This document shows, piece after piece, positions 32,082-44,604 of a DNA stretch of 64,000 nucleotides. Below the pieces are notes generated by a model. It saw only the letters and a program-made list of their open reading frames with translations, ran no database searches and was not told the origin of the DNA. Where the stretch lies: assembly GCA_031763025.1 (NCBI GenBank), contig JASSKH010000032.1:2931001-2995000 (forward strand), read 5' to 3'. Numbering within the stretch: the first letter of the stretch is position 1; each line of letters opens with the position of its first letter. Both the position numbers and the translations under genes were made by a program. The DNA is from Macrocystis pyrifera (taxonomy: Eukaryota > Sar > Phaeophyceae > Laminariales > Laminariaceae).

Positions 32082-32882
32082 GGATGAAGTACACTCCGTC
32101 GATTACGATGTGCCCGGGGTCGGAAGAACAGGAAATATATATTGGGAATGTTATCTCGCAAATATACGTGGCAAGGGGTTAAAAGCTCAGCTAGGAAGAT
32201 GGTTATCTTACATCGCCTCTGATCCAAGGAAAAATGAGAACTCGCCTTCTGGTTTCTGTTTTCGGCGTTCGGGTTTGGCACGTTTGGTTCGATTATACAG
32301 GCATTTGCTTCAAGCTTCCAAGTTTGGAGTTCATGATTGTTTTTAGGAAGATCAAAGCGGTCTCGAAGAGGAGCCATTGACGCGCGTGCTCATGACACAC
32401 GGCACTGCGCTGCTTCAAACAGACTAGATTGCGTTGGAAATAGTATCAACCCCAACGGCAGCTAGTGGTACTGTCTCATGGGGATCGAGGACTTGGTACT
32501 GATATAGTCGGTGGGTGGTCTGGAGGCAACGAAAAGAACACCAGGTGAGTGGTATTCGCCGCTTTATCCTCTACTGCGGATAGCATCCAAGTAGTCACAC
32601 GACACACGGCCGTCACACGACAGGCACTGCCGGCTAATAATGCAGGCATCCTCCAGTTGGTCCCCATCCCGTCCGCTGCTGCCCGCAGTAGCTCGTGACT
32701 CACTGTAAGCGTTGTTCTTGGTGCCTGGGACAACTCATGTAAAATATTTCAAACCCGTTCATACCCTCATTGTGCAGCAGGGGTGCTCCGTAGTTTTGTA
32801 GCTGTACTGTGTGGCGAACAAATAGCGAAGGCACCGACCCCCTCCAGTCCGATTGTTATTTATGCTGCTGCTCATTAATATA

Positions 32883-32914
<32 letters not shown>

Positions 32915-34729
32915 GGATGGAACCTGCTGCTGCTCCTACGGCCGTTGCAGCTCGATCCATCCAGCGCGGTTGGTACGGAGGCTTTTGGCTGTGCTGTTGC
33001 TACTTCTCGCTGGTGCTTGACACTGCTGCCGCTCGCTGCTGCCGCTTGATGCTGCTGTGCCGCTGCCGACGTTGAACTATATTTTTCATCCTATCGCACG
33101 TGATCGTACAACTACTGCACTAATGCCTCGCCATGACTTGCCTCACACTATTTGTTTTCTACCCAGCGGCACCAATGTACCCTGTGTCCATCTAGATCAT
33201 TTAGCTACTGTAACAGTGACACCTCTTATGATATGGACAAACTTGTTGTGGGTCACACGCTACTACTTTTTGTACTACGCTTGTGACACAGAGGAAAACA
33301 ACCTAATTTCATAGTCGCAAAGTAGTCGACGTAAGCACTCCTTCTCCTGACCCAAAGAATAGCGTATCCCTTCCGCCCGTCGCGCTCGCCGATTATCATT
33401 TTTCAAGGGGTTTAATGTGGCTGAGTGTGTTGGGGACGCTGGTGGACGAGACCCTCCCCTTATAGGGTGAGGGATCGCAATTACTATGTCCACACACACT
33501 GTTGTAAGCATTTTGTAGAAAGTAAATAAAGACGGAAGGTCCGTGGAAGATGGACAAACAAGGCATGCTGTACAACCCATGAATGTTCGGATTGTTCTTA
33601 CGTCTTTTGAACAGTAAACAACACCCGAAATGTGGGCGGATCCGGACCTTTTGGAACCCGTTTGTATTCTTCGAACATATGTACGCCATCATTTGCAACG
33701 TAAAGCAACACGCAATCCTCATTACAGCGTGGATGGGTCCGAGCCTTGCGCAGTCCATTGTTTTGCTGCACTCTGCAGGTCACCTTTTCGAAACCTGAAA
33801 ATTGACACAAGGTCCCCACAACGTGAGCCCGTCCAGACCGATGTGCAGCCCATCATTTGTTCCTTGACTTTGAAGTCCGCCTCTTTTCACTGAGACAAGT
33901 AAAAGAATACCTGGTACGAGGTATACTATAGTCAGCCTCAAGTACCGATGTGATCCAGTATACGTAGATGACAATCTGAAAGTGCATTATGTACTGCTGT
34001 AGCTCATAACCGGCCTGCCAATGATGTTGCGCGTTGTGAAAATGCTTCGTGCGGTAGGTTCGATATTCGCGCACACTTACGTGTATAGTGCATGCGTCGA
34101 GCCCATTGAGAACCAAAAGCGAGCTATGAAGGATGTCTCGACACACTTGTGTACAGGATCGCCTAGGACAGAATGTATAACTGCTGTTGTTGCACGAGCC
34201 AAGTTTTGTTCTCCATTCCTAGAATGGACAGAATACCGCCTCCGGGGTGTGCTCTGCACCAAATCAGAGTCTATCGAAACTACTGCTGCTGCACGTACCG
34301 TTTTAGTTAAGGTTTGACTGAGCCCGCCAACGCGCACAAGCTGTCGACCGTGGCAAATATGCGGCTGCGCAAGTTCCTAGCGACATCAATCGTTCGACAA
34401 CCGGTCAGCTTCGCTCGAGCCGTTCGCTCGGTCGATCGCCAGCAAGTTTGGTCGATGGCGATGTTCTTGCAAAACATGTCCTGCCTATCGGCAGACAATA
34501 GTCGCTGTCTTGAAATGATGAGACACTACAGTACCTCTGACGTACAAACTGCACTCCATCCCTCCGTCGCGAAAACGACATAACTCTATCACCGAGCCGC
34601 GAACTATCGCCCGAGCAACGTATCGGGGGTCAAATTCCTCCTCGCCCCCCCTCGGATTGCAGCACTACCATAAGTCGTTCATTCCACACGTTCTTGCCCC
34701 CCCCTCCCCCCGCCCCCCTCCGACCCTCA
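32082..34729. other. Intergenic with CTG microsatellite, no gene recognised
   Basis: Contains the CTG cluster listed separately. Frames near 33275-33800 and 34307-34583 are open on both strands for 60-120 codons, without features I can name. Confidence 0.45.
32874..32945. repeat. CTG/CAG microsatellite cluster
   Basis: A pure (GCT)n run of about ten units lies near 32884-32912, followed by further CTG triplets to about 33065. No host reading frame is attached. Confidence 0.85.
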
Positions 34730-35215
34730 TGCCGGGGAAATGGCGGTGGGTTTCGTTGACGTTTATTCCCGTCGTTAATTACTGGGCCTCATTTGGTTGC
34801 TCTTGTATTCAGGTTCAGAGGCGCGGGATTGGGTTTTGAGGAGCGGCATCTTCAACCCATGTTCTGTCACGGGGTGACCGAAAAAAAGTGTGTCAACGAA
34901 GGGAGACACCGAGTCAACGAGTCCATCTTGGGTTTTGATCACCGTAGCCCTGCTAAATATGTTATACTACGAAGGAGAAGCCTAACAAGAAGCAAATACA
35001 GGGGTGTCAGATGCATGGGTTCATCGCGGGTTCTCGTTTGCCGTGCCGGTGAAGTCGAGGGATTTATCATATTCTGGCGTATTGCCTCTGACAATAATCA
35101 ATCGGATAATTCACGCTACAGTAACCAAAACAAAGACTCAATTAATTTCACTCTCTCAAAAAAATACGAGTGGTCAGAATGGCCTGGTCTTATGGTTCTG
35201 CTATAAATGGCCTTC
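34730..35215 (+). mobile_element. Relic 3' end of a gypsy element related to element 3
   Basis: gggttttgaggagcggcatcttcaaccca (34832-34860) and gtggtcagaatggcctggtcttatggttctgc (about 35170-35201) correspond to the 3' non-coding part and LTR start of element 3 (14953-15075). About 300 bp between them have no counterpart. No LTR end or protein remains. Confidence 0.55.
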
Positions 35216-35397
35216 AGAGTAAAACAGCCAGAGAGAGGGAATCGGGGCAGTATTTATTTTTCTCGTGAGTCGTGTTTTCGATTGCAAACGGGGTAGATTC
35301 AGGGCAAGGGATATGCAAGCCGTCTCCATATTGGCTTCCATGGTGCTTAAAACAAATAGAAACCGGTCTCATTCCATCCCTATACAACTAAAGTGAA

Positions 35398-35508
35398 CTA
35401 TTACGGGGGTCCATAGTTAACGGGACCAAATGTTGTTAGTAAAAATAGGCAAATATATAGGTTATTATGTACACCATAGGTCCTGTTAACTATGGACCCC
35501 CGTAATAG
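35398..35508. mobile_element. Palindromic MITE, copy 2
   Basis: The ends ctattacgggggtccatag and ctatggacccccgtaatag are a near-perfect inverted repeat. This is the best preserved of the three copies and the same length (111 bp) as copy 1. Confidence 0.88.
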
Positions 35509-38500
35509 TAACAGTGAGAACCTGCTCACTAGCCAAACCTGCCGTTGGGCTCTTCAGTCTGCAAAGGAGGAAACACACGTTCCTTGCTGTGTTTGCATCG
35601 TAAAACGAGATTACTCAGCAGCAGAAAAAAAATCTCTGCCGAGTCTCTTCTCTGGTATCTCCACCATGTAACGTCCATGTAGGACCCTACCCGCTGTCCA
35701 ACTCGAGGCCCAAGTAGGGTGGCCTACTGTTTATAGTGCCCGACTATGTCGACAAAGTACGAGTGAAACAGTACCAGCAACCTGCGAAACTACCTCTTTA
35801 TTGACTCGGCCAAGCGTAGTACAGGTGTTAGCCTTTCTGTTACCCGGTACGTAAGAAATATGTTCCGTGATGAAAGAAATCATCCCATTGAGCCGGCATC
35901 TATTGAACAAATACTGCATATGACCCATGCTCTCCAAAACCATAAAAGACACCTGCTAAAGAAACAGGAATCCGGGCCCAGCCTGGTATTCTTATTTGTT
36001 CTTTTCATGAAGCTCTTCCTTCCAGGGCTTCTTTCTTTTTTCGTGCGGCGAATGTCGACCTGACAACCTATTGGAGTTGAAAAGGGGTTAATTCTCAGTG
36101 ATGCCGCAATTGGCTGTACACCTGTCACTGGTCGCGCACGCGCACAATCGGTGTGCGAAACAATCCGCGCATACTATTATAGAAAATGTCCTTGGCAACG
36201 GGGTTGAAACGTTGTGTCTGTTTACGTCCGAGATCGCTGCCGTTCCATACTTTTCTTCGTCAAGGCCACGAACAAGGTTATATACCCGTCGTCCTCGGGT
36301 TTGTGTGTAATTGCATTAGATACGGCAGATATTCGTCCGGGGCTTTATATTACGTCGCTATTTTAACTCGTTGCATTTTTCCGTCGGATTGTTTGTGTCT
36401 TAGGGCACAGTGGGTTTGTCAAAATAGTGTCTCATCTTCAGCAACTAGTGTTTCTCGCCCAGTTGACCCTCAGTACTTTCTCAGTGGACGCCTACACACC
36501 TCGCCTTTACAGGGTGTTTTGAAGGGTGTTTTGCGGAAGGAGTGATAGGTTGAATTTCGGAAGAGACCAATATGAAACTACAAACACCATCCAACTAAAC
36601 ATGTTCGCCTTACCTGCGAATAGTTCCCCCCCACCTTCCCCCCTCAAGCTTTTTTTTCTTTTTTGGCGGTCACTACGGCTGACGGTCGAGTCAATTCATT
36701 TGTATGCAGGTAGAGCCTTAACTCCGCACAAGGGGGATGATGGTGTATGCTTCGTAGAAGGCACCCGCAAAGCTGTTACATAGTTTACCCATTGCTATCT
36801 CTGGAAGTGGCCACACCAGAAATTAAAATCAACTAATTGACGCTGAAGTCCATGTGCAACAAAATCCGACTTAAAATCGGTTCTCAGAAGGATGCAGCTC
36901 ACCCTTCATGCGACTCGTCCGACAACTCACGGCGCATCGTGCTTGTTGCAGCCAATGCCTGCCTGGTCGGTGAAATTTCGACGTGCTCCGTCCGGGCAAT
37001 GAAGGGATGCGAGGGTCTATGGTCATACGCCCATGACCATGCATGATATCGAGCACACCTCGTCTCCGAGCAACCACAGGCTACGCCATCAAGTCACTCT
37101 TCGTACAGGGTGTGTGAGGGCGTCGAATGCAGCAGACAGTAGTCGCATACAGACAAAAACAGTCGTTCTCGTCAATTTCAAATTGGCAGTGAGTTGCACT
37201 CTATTGGATGAAGTCGCAAGCTTGGATATATGTTTCATTCACGCACCTCAGCCCACTGTAGTATCACACAAACAGCATCCATGAAAAACAGGGGCTTTGT
37301 AATGAAACATTGACCGGTTTCCTCGCGGGTCGTGTGGATCAGTACGCTGCCGCACCCAAAAAAAAAGTGATCACTTGGACGCAAGGTAGGCGACCCTAAA
37401 GTGGCCCGATTATTGCTTACTTCCAGTAGAAGTTTTCTAGAACGAAGTGAAACTAGACCTTGTTGCCAAACCCCCGTACACTAAATCTAAGTCGTTCGTA
37501 TACTTTGGCGAAACATATACTTGATCCTACTCGAGAACGGATTTTTCAGGGTGTTTGGCTGTGGCCTTGAGGTTGCCATCACATCGAAATCTCCACAGCT
37601 CGCCACAAGGTTGGAAAACATGTCTTCAGATACACCGTGCGCGCGTACGACACTCTCAAAAATGCGTCGAACTGTGGCGTGTTCAAGGCTTTTCTGTATT
37701 TCATTTCGCTCAATGCCGAGGGCTTTTTGAGTCTTGGCGTGAGCGTCGTTGACTTGCTGGGGAGCGCACTATCTGTGTGTTGGGCCTCGTACATGGAGAG
37801 TAGATTTTCTCTTCTGATCCCGTCTCTTCTCCGTGGTAGATCTCAAATAAATCGTACCGATGTGTTTGCGTTTTCCACGTCGAAAAACGTTTTTCTTGTG
37901 GGCTATACGAGCAGGTTCAAACAAATATGGCCCAGATTCATCCAGATTTCTCCAGATTCCAATTTCCACATTGTTTTTTGTTTGGGACCCGTACATCTGG
38001 CACACGTGTTGTATGAGCCCCTGCTCAGCCATTATTGGATAGCGCTTCTTTTGTTTTTGCGTTTTGTGGAATGTTTGGGCCTTAGACATCTATACGTTCC
38101 AGCTAAAAAACAATCAAACAAACGCCACTCGACAAAGGCTTGGCAGCGGCTCATAGAACACGCACCAAATTTCGCGATTCATCTTCAGACGACGGCATGG
38201 ATATTCCGATGTTTGTGTGGTGAAAGTGCCAAAAATAGGCGTCGCCTCTCGTAAATACTTGCCTCCAACATAGGAATAATTTGTTCCCTTAAATAGTGGC
38301 AAAATGTTGTCCCGACGTACCAGTTATTCGAATTATTGCGTGAAACGTCTACAACAAATGCTCTGGAATACGTGAAACTTTTTCGTGCAGGGAAAAAAAT
38401 GGAAACGAAACATTAAACAAATGTTTTTCTACGGAAACGCCAGACTAAAGTTGACATTTTTGAAGATCTGCGTTTGGTCGGGACGTAGGTTCGCGGCTAG

Positions 38501-38639
38501 CTCCAGCCGTAGGCCCTTAACAAAAACCCGTCTGTGTCATCCTTTTCCGCCGATCATCACGATCATCAGTCTGTTACCCCATTATGAAACTCGAAGCACC
38601 TATTGCATGCGGCATTCGTGAATGGCACTTCTGGGAGTT
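35509..38639. other. Intergenic, no gene assigned
   Basis: The longest frames are 37637-38254 plus (205 codons) and, opposite it, 37579-37794 and 37769-38089 minus. The minus frames are rich in Lys/Arg/Thr and could be a broken coding region; neither strand has a motif that I recognise. Confidence 0.4.
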
Positions 38640-39315
38640 TAAGCTGTTTCGTGTGCTACTCGCTTTCGAGCTTCAGATCTGTATTTTCAATCCCAAAAAT
38701 GAAAGCATCTGCTTATCCAATCCGAATACTCGTACGCAAAATCCAACCGGATTTTGTTTAGGTTTGAGAATCCAATTGCGCAAGTCGTCAGATTTAATTA
38801 GGCCCAAATTACGACGACCTGGGTGATCAGATTTGCAAAACGATAAATTTCATGATATTACCTAAATTCAAAACACTACCCGCGCAAGCAAGCAGCAATA
38901 TAACGATCGATAAACGACTACTGTAGCTACTCGGTGACACAGCTGGATAACCACATTGCTTCGCACCCGACGCTCAGTCGACGGGCGGCGGGTCTCTCCG
39001 TGTCCAGACTACAGTGGACTGGCGCCGGTTCGGGCCTAGAGACGAACAGAAGCGTTCTCGGCGCCCAGCTCTCCATGGAAGTACTCGTAGACCACAGCAG
39101 CAGCAGTCAGTCGCACTGTGAAACATAAAATACGAAGACAGGATGACTCTACGTAGCTTACTCGTCAGATCTCTTTGCAACCAGACCAGAGGCCTTCAGC
39201 GTGGACTAGGATGCTTGGGTCCTACGCGGAGTGCAGCGCGCTCATCGTTTCCCTTTGCGGCGCCAGACCACGAGAACAGCAGTTGGTCTCGACGTTTGCT
39301 CGAAGTCTCCACAGC
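38640..39315 (+). repeat. Dispersed repeat family C, copy 1
   Basis: It is a direct-orientation relative of 46690-47335. Strong landmarks are tcggtgacacagctg, gggcggcg, cagactacagt, tcgggcctagagac, gcttgggtcctacgcg and cagcagttggtctcg. Internally it contains related subunits that start near cgtctctg/cgtctcttcg and end in a Gln/Ser-type CAG patch. No coding function identified. Confidence 0.8.
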
Positions 39316-40126
39316 TCGAATCGGGAGGCTTGACAGCGGAAAAAAACGATGCCGCACCAGCCCAAGGTGCGTGACAACGGCGAGCGTCCCTTTTTTACGC
39401 TTCTGATACCGTACTGCTTCCACTGTGTAAAACATATTCGTGTGTGGGTCCTGCATTGTTCGCACGTGTCGTAGGGCGTGGGGCGATGCGCTTGGTATGA
39501 TTAAAATAAACCGCTCACACACAAGATCGCACAATGTAAATCAATTCCGTGCTACATATAGTAAAGCAGTTCAGTACTACTTGTGTATATTGCAAGATGG
39601 AGTACGTGCACAATAACAAAGCGGGGAGAATCCGTATTTTATACCCTTACAGAGTGTTGCAAGCTCGTCTTGGCAAGAATAAGGCCAACGGACAGAAGAA
39701 AGTGGCGACGAAAATAGTATCCCCCGGTTTTCGTGCTTTTATATTATGTGAGAAACGGTGGCGATCAGGTCTTCTGTCGTACCCCGTACATCGTATCGTA
39801 CCCCTTTTCAGACAGGGATGTACCAAGTATATGTGCGACAAACAACAAACAAGGGGAGGTGGGTGGAAAGCCGATTTCTTATTGCAATTTACGCGAAAGA
39901 AAGGGTTTCAGCCGTTGTTCGTCCGCATCGACCATTGGCCCCCTGCCGCGCGCGGGCCAAAGAAAAAAGAAAACAACAAATGCAGTACTCCTACCATATG
40001 TCATGCTCTACGTACTTGTTGTACGGTTGTTCCGTGTCGTCTTCGACTGACCCTTCGGAAAGAGCCATGGCGATGCACAGCAGAAACAATAATACCGGGG
40101 GAATGCCGCCTTTTTTATGTCCAGGT
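39316..40126. other. Intergenic
   Basis: A frame of 196 codons (39549-40139 plus) is open but basic, cysteine-scattered and without motifs; likely chance. Confidence 0.4.
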
Positions 40127-40190
40127 GTTAAGGTCTTAGCCCGTTGGGATATAGGTAAAAGGTTCACCGGTCGCCTACCCTATTTAAGCC
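40127..40190 (+). repeat. Direct repeat near tRNA-like remnant, unit 1
   Basis: gttaaggtcttagcccgttggg, ggtaaaaggtt, accg and tttaagc recur at 40398-40463 in the same order, about 271 bp downstream. Confidence 0.75.
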
Positions 40191-40337
40191 TAATACGTAT
40201 CACTCTCCCCCCTTGGAACGGACCGGATATACGGGTCGACGCCTGACACCAAAAACGCGGTTCCAATTTCTGGGGATTCAGAAGTATTATACATATTTTG
40301 ACATAAGGACATTCACTTTCTTTAAAAAGCGATTTCA

Positions 40338-40425
40338 TGGTGGACGTGAGATTCGAACTCACGACCAATGACACATGTCCTGCCGACGATGCTATTTGTT
40401 AAGGTCTTAGTCCGTTGGGCTAAAA
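40338..40425 (-). ncRNA. tRNA-like remnant (SINE-type or pseudo-tRNA)
   Basis: On the minus strand, an A-box-like tagcccaacgg is followed about 60 bases later by ggtcgtgagttcgaatctcac, a T arm with a 5-bp stem and TTCGAAT loop, then gtccacca. The last is a plausible 3' acceptor strand. A matching 5' acceptor strand and a normal anticodon stem were not found, so I do not call a functional tRNA. The A-box half overlaps repeat unit 2 (40398-40463). Confidence 0.4.
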
Positions 40426-40463
40426 AAGGTAAAAGGTTAACCGATCACCTACCCAGTTTAAGC

Positions 40464-43012
40464 TTTTAACACAGGCACGTGGTAGCCTCAGCATCACAAG
40501 GGTCGTGTGTCCTGTGTGATCTTCTGTTTTTTGTAGGTTTCGCGGGTAGAAAAACTGTTATTTTTTTGTTTTTTTTTCTGATTGCGGGATTCCCACCACT
40601 CGCCCGTGGAGCTCGAAAAATCAGTCGTTTTTTCCCTACAGTCGTGCCGGTCCGTCTATAGTGCTAATAATAGTGTGCACCAGCCAACAATACCGGCACT
40701 ATAGCGACAACCGGCACTAATCCCTCCGCACACCGCCACACTGATTGGTGCATCCCATCTGTGCCAAGTGATTTCACAGGTATTCTATCTAACGGGTAGC
40801 CAGCACTGCCGGGGGGCACTTAGGACCGCCGCTGTACATGTAAAGTCAATTCTAGTTCTTCGCGAATACGATTTATTATAATATTTCATGTGAATTAAGT
40901 ACGATATGTTCCGTTCGATGGAATCTTTTGTCATCTCAAAGCAAGTTCTGCTACCTACCAGGCACTGAAAACAACGATTCTGATCCGGTGCGTACTGTTT
41001 GGGTTTTGTTGATAGGTTTCTTGTTTCTACGACTTTCAACTCCATAAAATATATTCAGACTGATGGAACTGTACTCAGAAAGGAAAAAACTCGCGGCGCA
41101 GCAACAAAGGGGAGGGGGAATTAGGGATCATGCCCCTGCGCACGAACCAGCAGCTAGGGTCGAGTGCACGTATTACGATGTGACGACTCAGCGACCACAA
41201 TGTAATGCATCCCAGCTCAACGAAAATTGGAGGCCGCTTAATAAAATAAAGCAGCCTGGTTTTTCCCATGCCGGATTTTATATCCATGTTTTGCCTCTGT
41301 CGTCATCCATACTCTCAATGTATTGTTGGCTACCGTAACCAAGACATTGTATACCCGGAAGCATTCGAAGTTTTGAATAATTTGTGTAGACATGCCCTCC
41401 CCTGCTGCGGGGTGTGCCAACCTGTGCCCCGTCACCACGTCCTTCACTATAGTTTGCTGTCCCAGTCGAGCACGAAATGGTCGGGTCGTTCTCCGTGCTT
41501 CATTCACTCGGTTCTCCTCTCCCGACGTCTTCTATCCCTCACCATGGTATGCGTTTATCGAGAAGTACTTCTTGTACACTTCCTGGGTTCAATCGCTTCC
41601 TTAAAGGAGGGCAGCGGGTACGAACTATTGTCTGTCTCTGGTTGGTTGACTAGTAAACAGATTTCGAATGTTACGGCGTCGAGGAGCGTTAGGTAGAGTA
41701 GCCCCACCCCACCCTAGGAAGAGGGCCTTCACCCAGTGGTTCGATGTATTGTATCTGTAAAAGACACTGCGGGTGTCCTCGAGTTCAACGGGTTCCAGAT
41801 TCTCCCTCGTGGCTATGACCCATGCGTGAATCTATCCCGCGTAGTCGGATTTCCTAGCGCTTAGACGTGTCCAATTCTGTCGTGTGGTAAATTTTTCCCG
41901 CCAAAGACGTACAGTGGAGACCCGAGGCCCATGCAGCCGGGGTGGGTAATTCAGTACTGTGTCGCCACAGGTCTAGCGACTGGCGACTGGATAGCATTGT
42001 TGCAGGACGACAGGGACGTGTTTTTCACGTCCCCGCAATAATGACACTGCTGGAGAAACACCGCCTGCTCCCGCGAAGGATATATATGTTGTTTGTACCA
42101 CACTCGTTTTTTTTCACCGACACGTATATATCTATCAGTGACTCTGTGCCTAGTTTGCCACGAAGGCGCTGCCTGCTATTTATTACCGTTGAGCGTGCTG
42201 ATAAACCGATAACGCCTAAGGCTAACGCCGTCATGGATCTTAAACAAAACCTCCATTGCCGCTGGACACTGCTGTGTCACATTAACAAGCGAACGGTCGT
42301 TGGTCAAGGCGCGCCTGTTCATGTCCGACGCCCTGGCTTCTGACGATACAGTGGAGTTGATCTCCGCGAGAGATTCCCATTGTTCGCCGGACCCCGTTAT
42401 TCGTCCCTCGTATAACTGAGCAGCGCTCCCCAAGGGCAACCACCGTACGTCGTTCTCGCGATGATTCCTCCATTTTTGACAAAGCGCGTCATTTATGTGT
42501 CAACACCCGCGCTGAATACCTTTTACTTCATTATTGTGCTAACAGGCGTGCGATGATCTATTTTCCGCCATCCCTCCGCCTGCCGCTCGTTCCGTACGCT
42601 CCATCGCAGAAACAGTTACGGAAGGCGTGGCCAAAGGCTGGGGTGGGTTCGATGTACATTAGAAGACATTGCGGCGCAAAAAGAATGTAGCCGATGATGA
42701 CGCCTCTCGTGAATATACTCGGAGGTGGATGATGACACCCAGTGATCGTGAAATACACTTGCGTTGTTAAATAGTCTCGCGAGTGTCGTGCGAACTGGCT
42801 ACCTTTGTGTCTGCTTTTCCTTGTGCAAGTATGCATGCCTAACACAGTAATTACCATGAGGTATCACTCCAACAGGGCCTCCTCCCGCTCATGCACTGCG
42901 AACGCATTTATCCCGAAGGTATGGAGTGAAACGATTGATTTCGAAACTCTTCCATCAACATTAGCACTGTTCACCACGCAGACCATCGATATTGGGGATA
43001 TCGTGTAGGTCA
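40464..43012. other. Intergenic, no gene recognised
   Basis: Frames such as 41268-41696 and 41942-42343 (plus) have no motif or biased composition. The sequence otherwise appears unique. Confidence 0.45.
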
Positions 43013-43311
43013 GCACTGTGTCGCCGCCCTTTCTCTCGCTGCAACCGGTAACTCAACCATTGAGGCGCAAGATCTTCTTCCATTCTATCGTTGTGCCCAC
43101 CTAACTGACTGGCCGTTCGAGCCACCGCGCAGACGTGTTTTTGAGGGAGCCGCCGCCTTCTGCCTTCCCGTGAGACCCATCGGTTCCGGCCGTTACCAGA
43201 CTGGGGCTCTTTTTGTTTTACGCTTCACTTCTGCAGCGCACACCCAATACCCCAGACGTGTCAGACACTTCCAAGCACCGTTGTGGTGTGGCAGGTCAGG
43301 CAGGGAGTAAC
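43013..43311 (+). other. Candidate exon, open frame of about 100 codons
   Basis: An open frame after a possible acceptor (gtgtaggtcag/cact) reads EAQDLLPFYRCAHLTDWPFE and RVFEGAAAFCLPVRPIGSGR. It has balanced protein-like composition but no start codon at its head and no recognised family. Low support. Confidence 0.2.
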
Positions 43312-43639
43312 ATGCTGATGCTAGTGCTGTTCAAATTAAGGTCAAATGCCCCCTCTTCCAACACAGGGGCGTGCATAGTTTCAGAATGTTACCTTTACTG
43401 TCATGTTTCCGTTCGATGCTTCAGGAGTCAATTTCTCAGATCTGGTGATCACAACGGGGGCCTGACTAGAGGGCAGATATGTTTGACGCCTAGGTGTTGC
43501 CAAGGAGCGCGGGTGCACTCGCCTGCTTATTTTCCCGTCCGATGGTCTAATACGTACCACGATTCGCCGAGGAGAGACTTCAAATAGGGGTGGGATCGAG
43601 CGAAGCGGCGCAGGAGGGTCCACCTGTAAATGAGTGGAG

Positions 43640-44600
43640 ATTGCTTCGATTCTATGTCCATTCAACTTCCAAAACACCCATTCGACTTCCAAATTACTTC
43701 CAAAAGTTCCACTACGATAGGACTTCCAAATGGAGGTTGAACGGAAGTCAAAAGGAAGTATCGGAAATCAAATTGAAGTAGATGAAAGCTGACGTGGAAG
43801 CACGTGGCAGGTTCGATGAACGCAGATGAAAGGTTTCCAAATGGAAGCTTCCATGTAAGTATGATAGAAGTGCATCCATGGATTGCTACCGTAACTTACA
43901 CCTACATCCATAAAAGATTCCATCCACTCCTGTATGCAAGCACTTTCTCGTACTCCCACCCACTTCCACCCCTTTCTAAAAATCCATTAGTACTTCCATG
44001 TGGCGTTTATTTTTTCGGAAATTCCCATTAGCTTCCGCAAAAACGTCCATCTACTCTCGTCCGACGATTGTTTACCGTACTGCGATTTCTGACCGTTCAC
44101 GGTTCGCGATTCGCGCTCACGGCCTTCAGCAGCTCTTGCGGAGGGCTAATTATATGTTTGCACCTTGTCAGTGGGAGCAAGGTGCCAAATGGGATCAGGG
44201 TCAGGTCCGGGTGGGATCAGGAGAGCCGAGCAGGCGGCTGCTTTGTTTCCGAGGATGAAAGTCGATGGATTTATATGAGGGCATATGGGAGCTTAGTGGA
44301 ATCTCGACCAAGCTTCCACCAGGTGTGGCCGTTGAAGCTTCCACTGTGCTTCCACTTGGAACCTTCTACTAGCTTCCGAAGTTGAAGCTTCCATGGAAGT
44401 TTATAGAAATTGCCATCTATTTCCAATCCACTCCCAACCATTTCCATCGAATTCTATCTAGCTTCCATTCGATTTCCATCCAACTTGCAAAACCTGCAGT
44501 CGACTTCTAAAACTTCCAAAAGACTTCCAATTAACTTACGGAAGTTGAGTGGACGTTTAGAAAATCAAATGGACGTTGAGTGGAAGCTTCCACCTATCTA
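43640..44600. repeat. Dense cluster of TTCCA/TGGAA short motifs
   Basis: Words such as acttccaaa, gcttcca, ggaagct and tggaagt recur dozens of times on both strands, often as small palindromes (ggaagcttcca). The main blocks are 43660-43860 and 44330-44600, with a quieter middle. No coding frame dominates. Confidence 0.7.
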
Positions 44601-44604
44601 ACAA

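Noticed and set aside
37637..38254. 205-codon plus-strand frame with hydrophobic segments
   Set aside because: The opposite strand looks equally or more coding, and neither shows a family; not called as a gene.
39549..40139. 196-codon plus-strand frame
   Set aside because: No motif, irregular composition, overlaps the direct repeat and tRNA-like remnant; best explained as chance.
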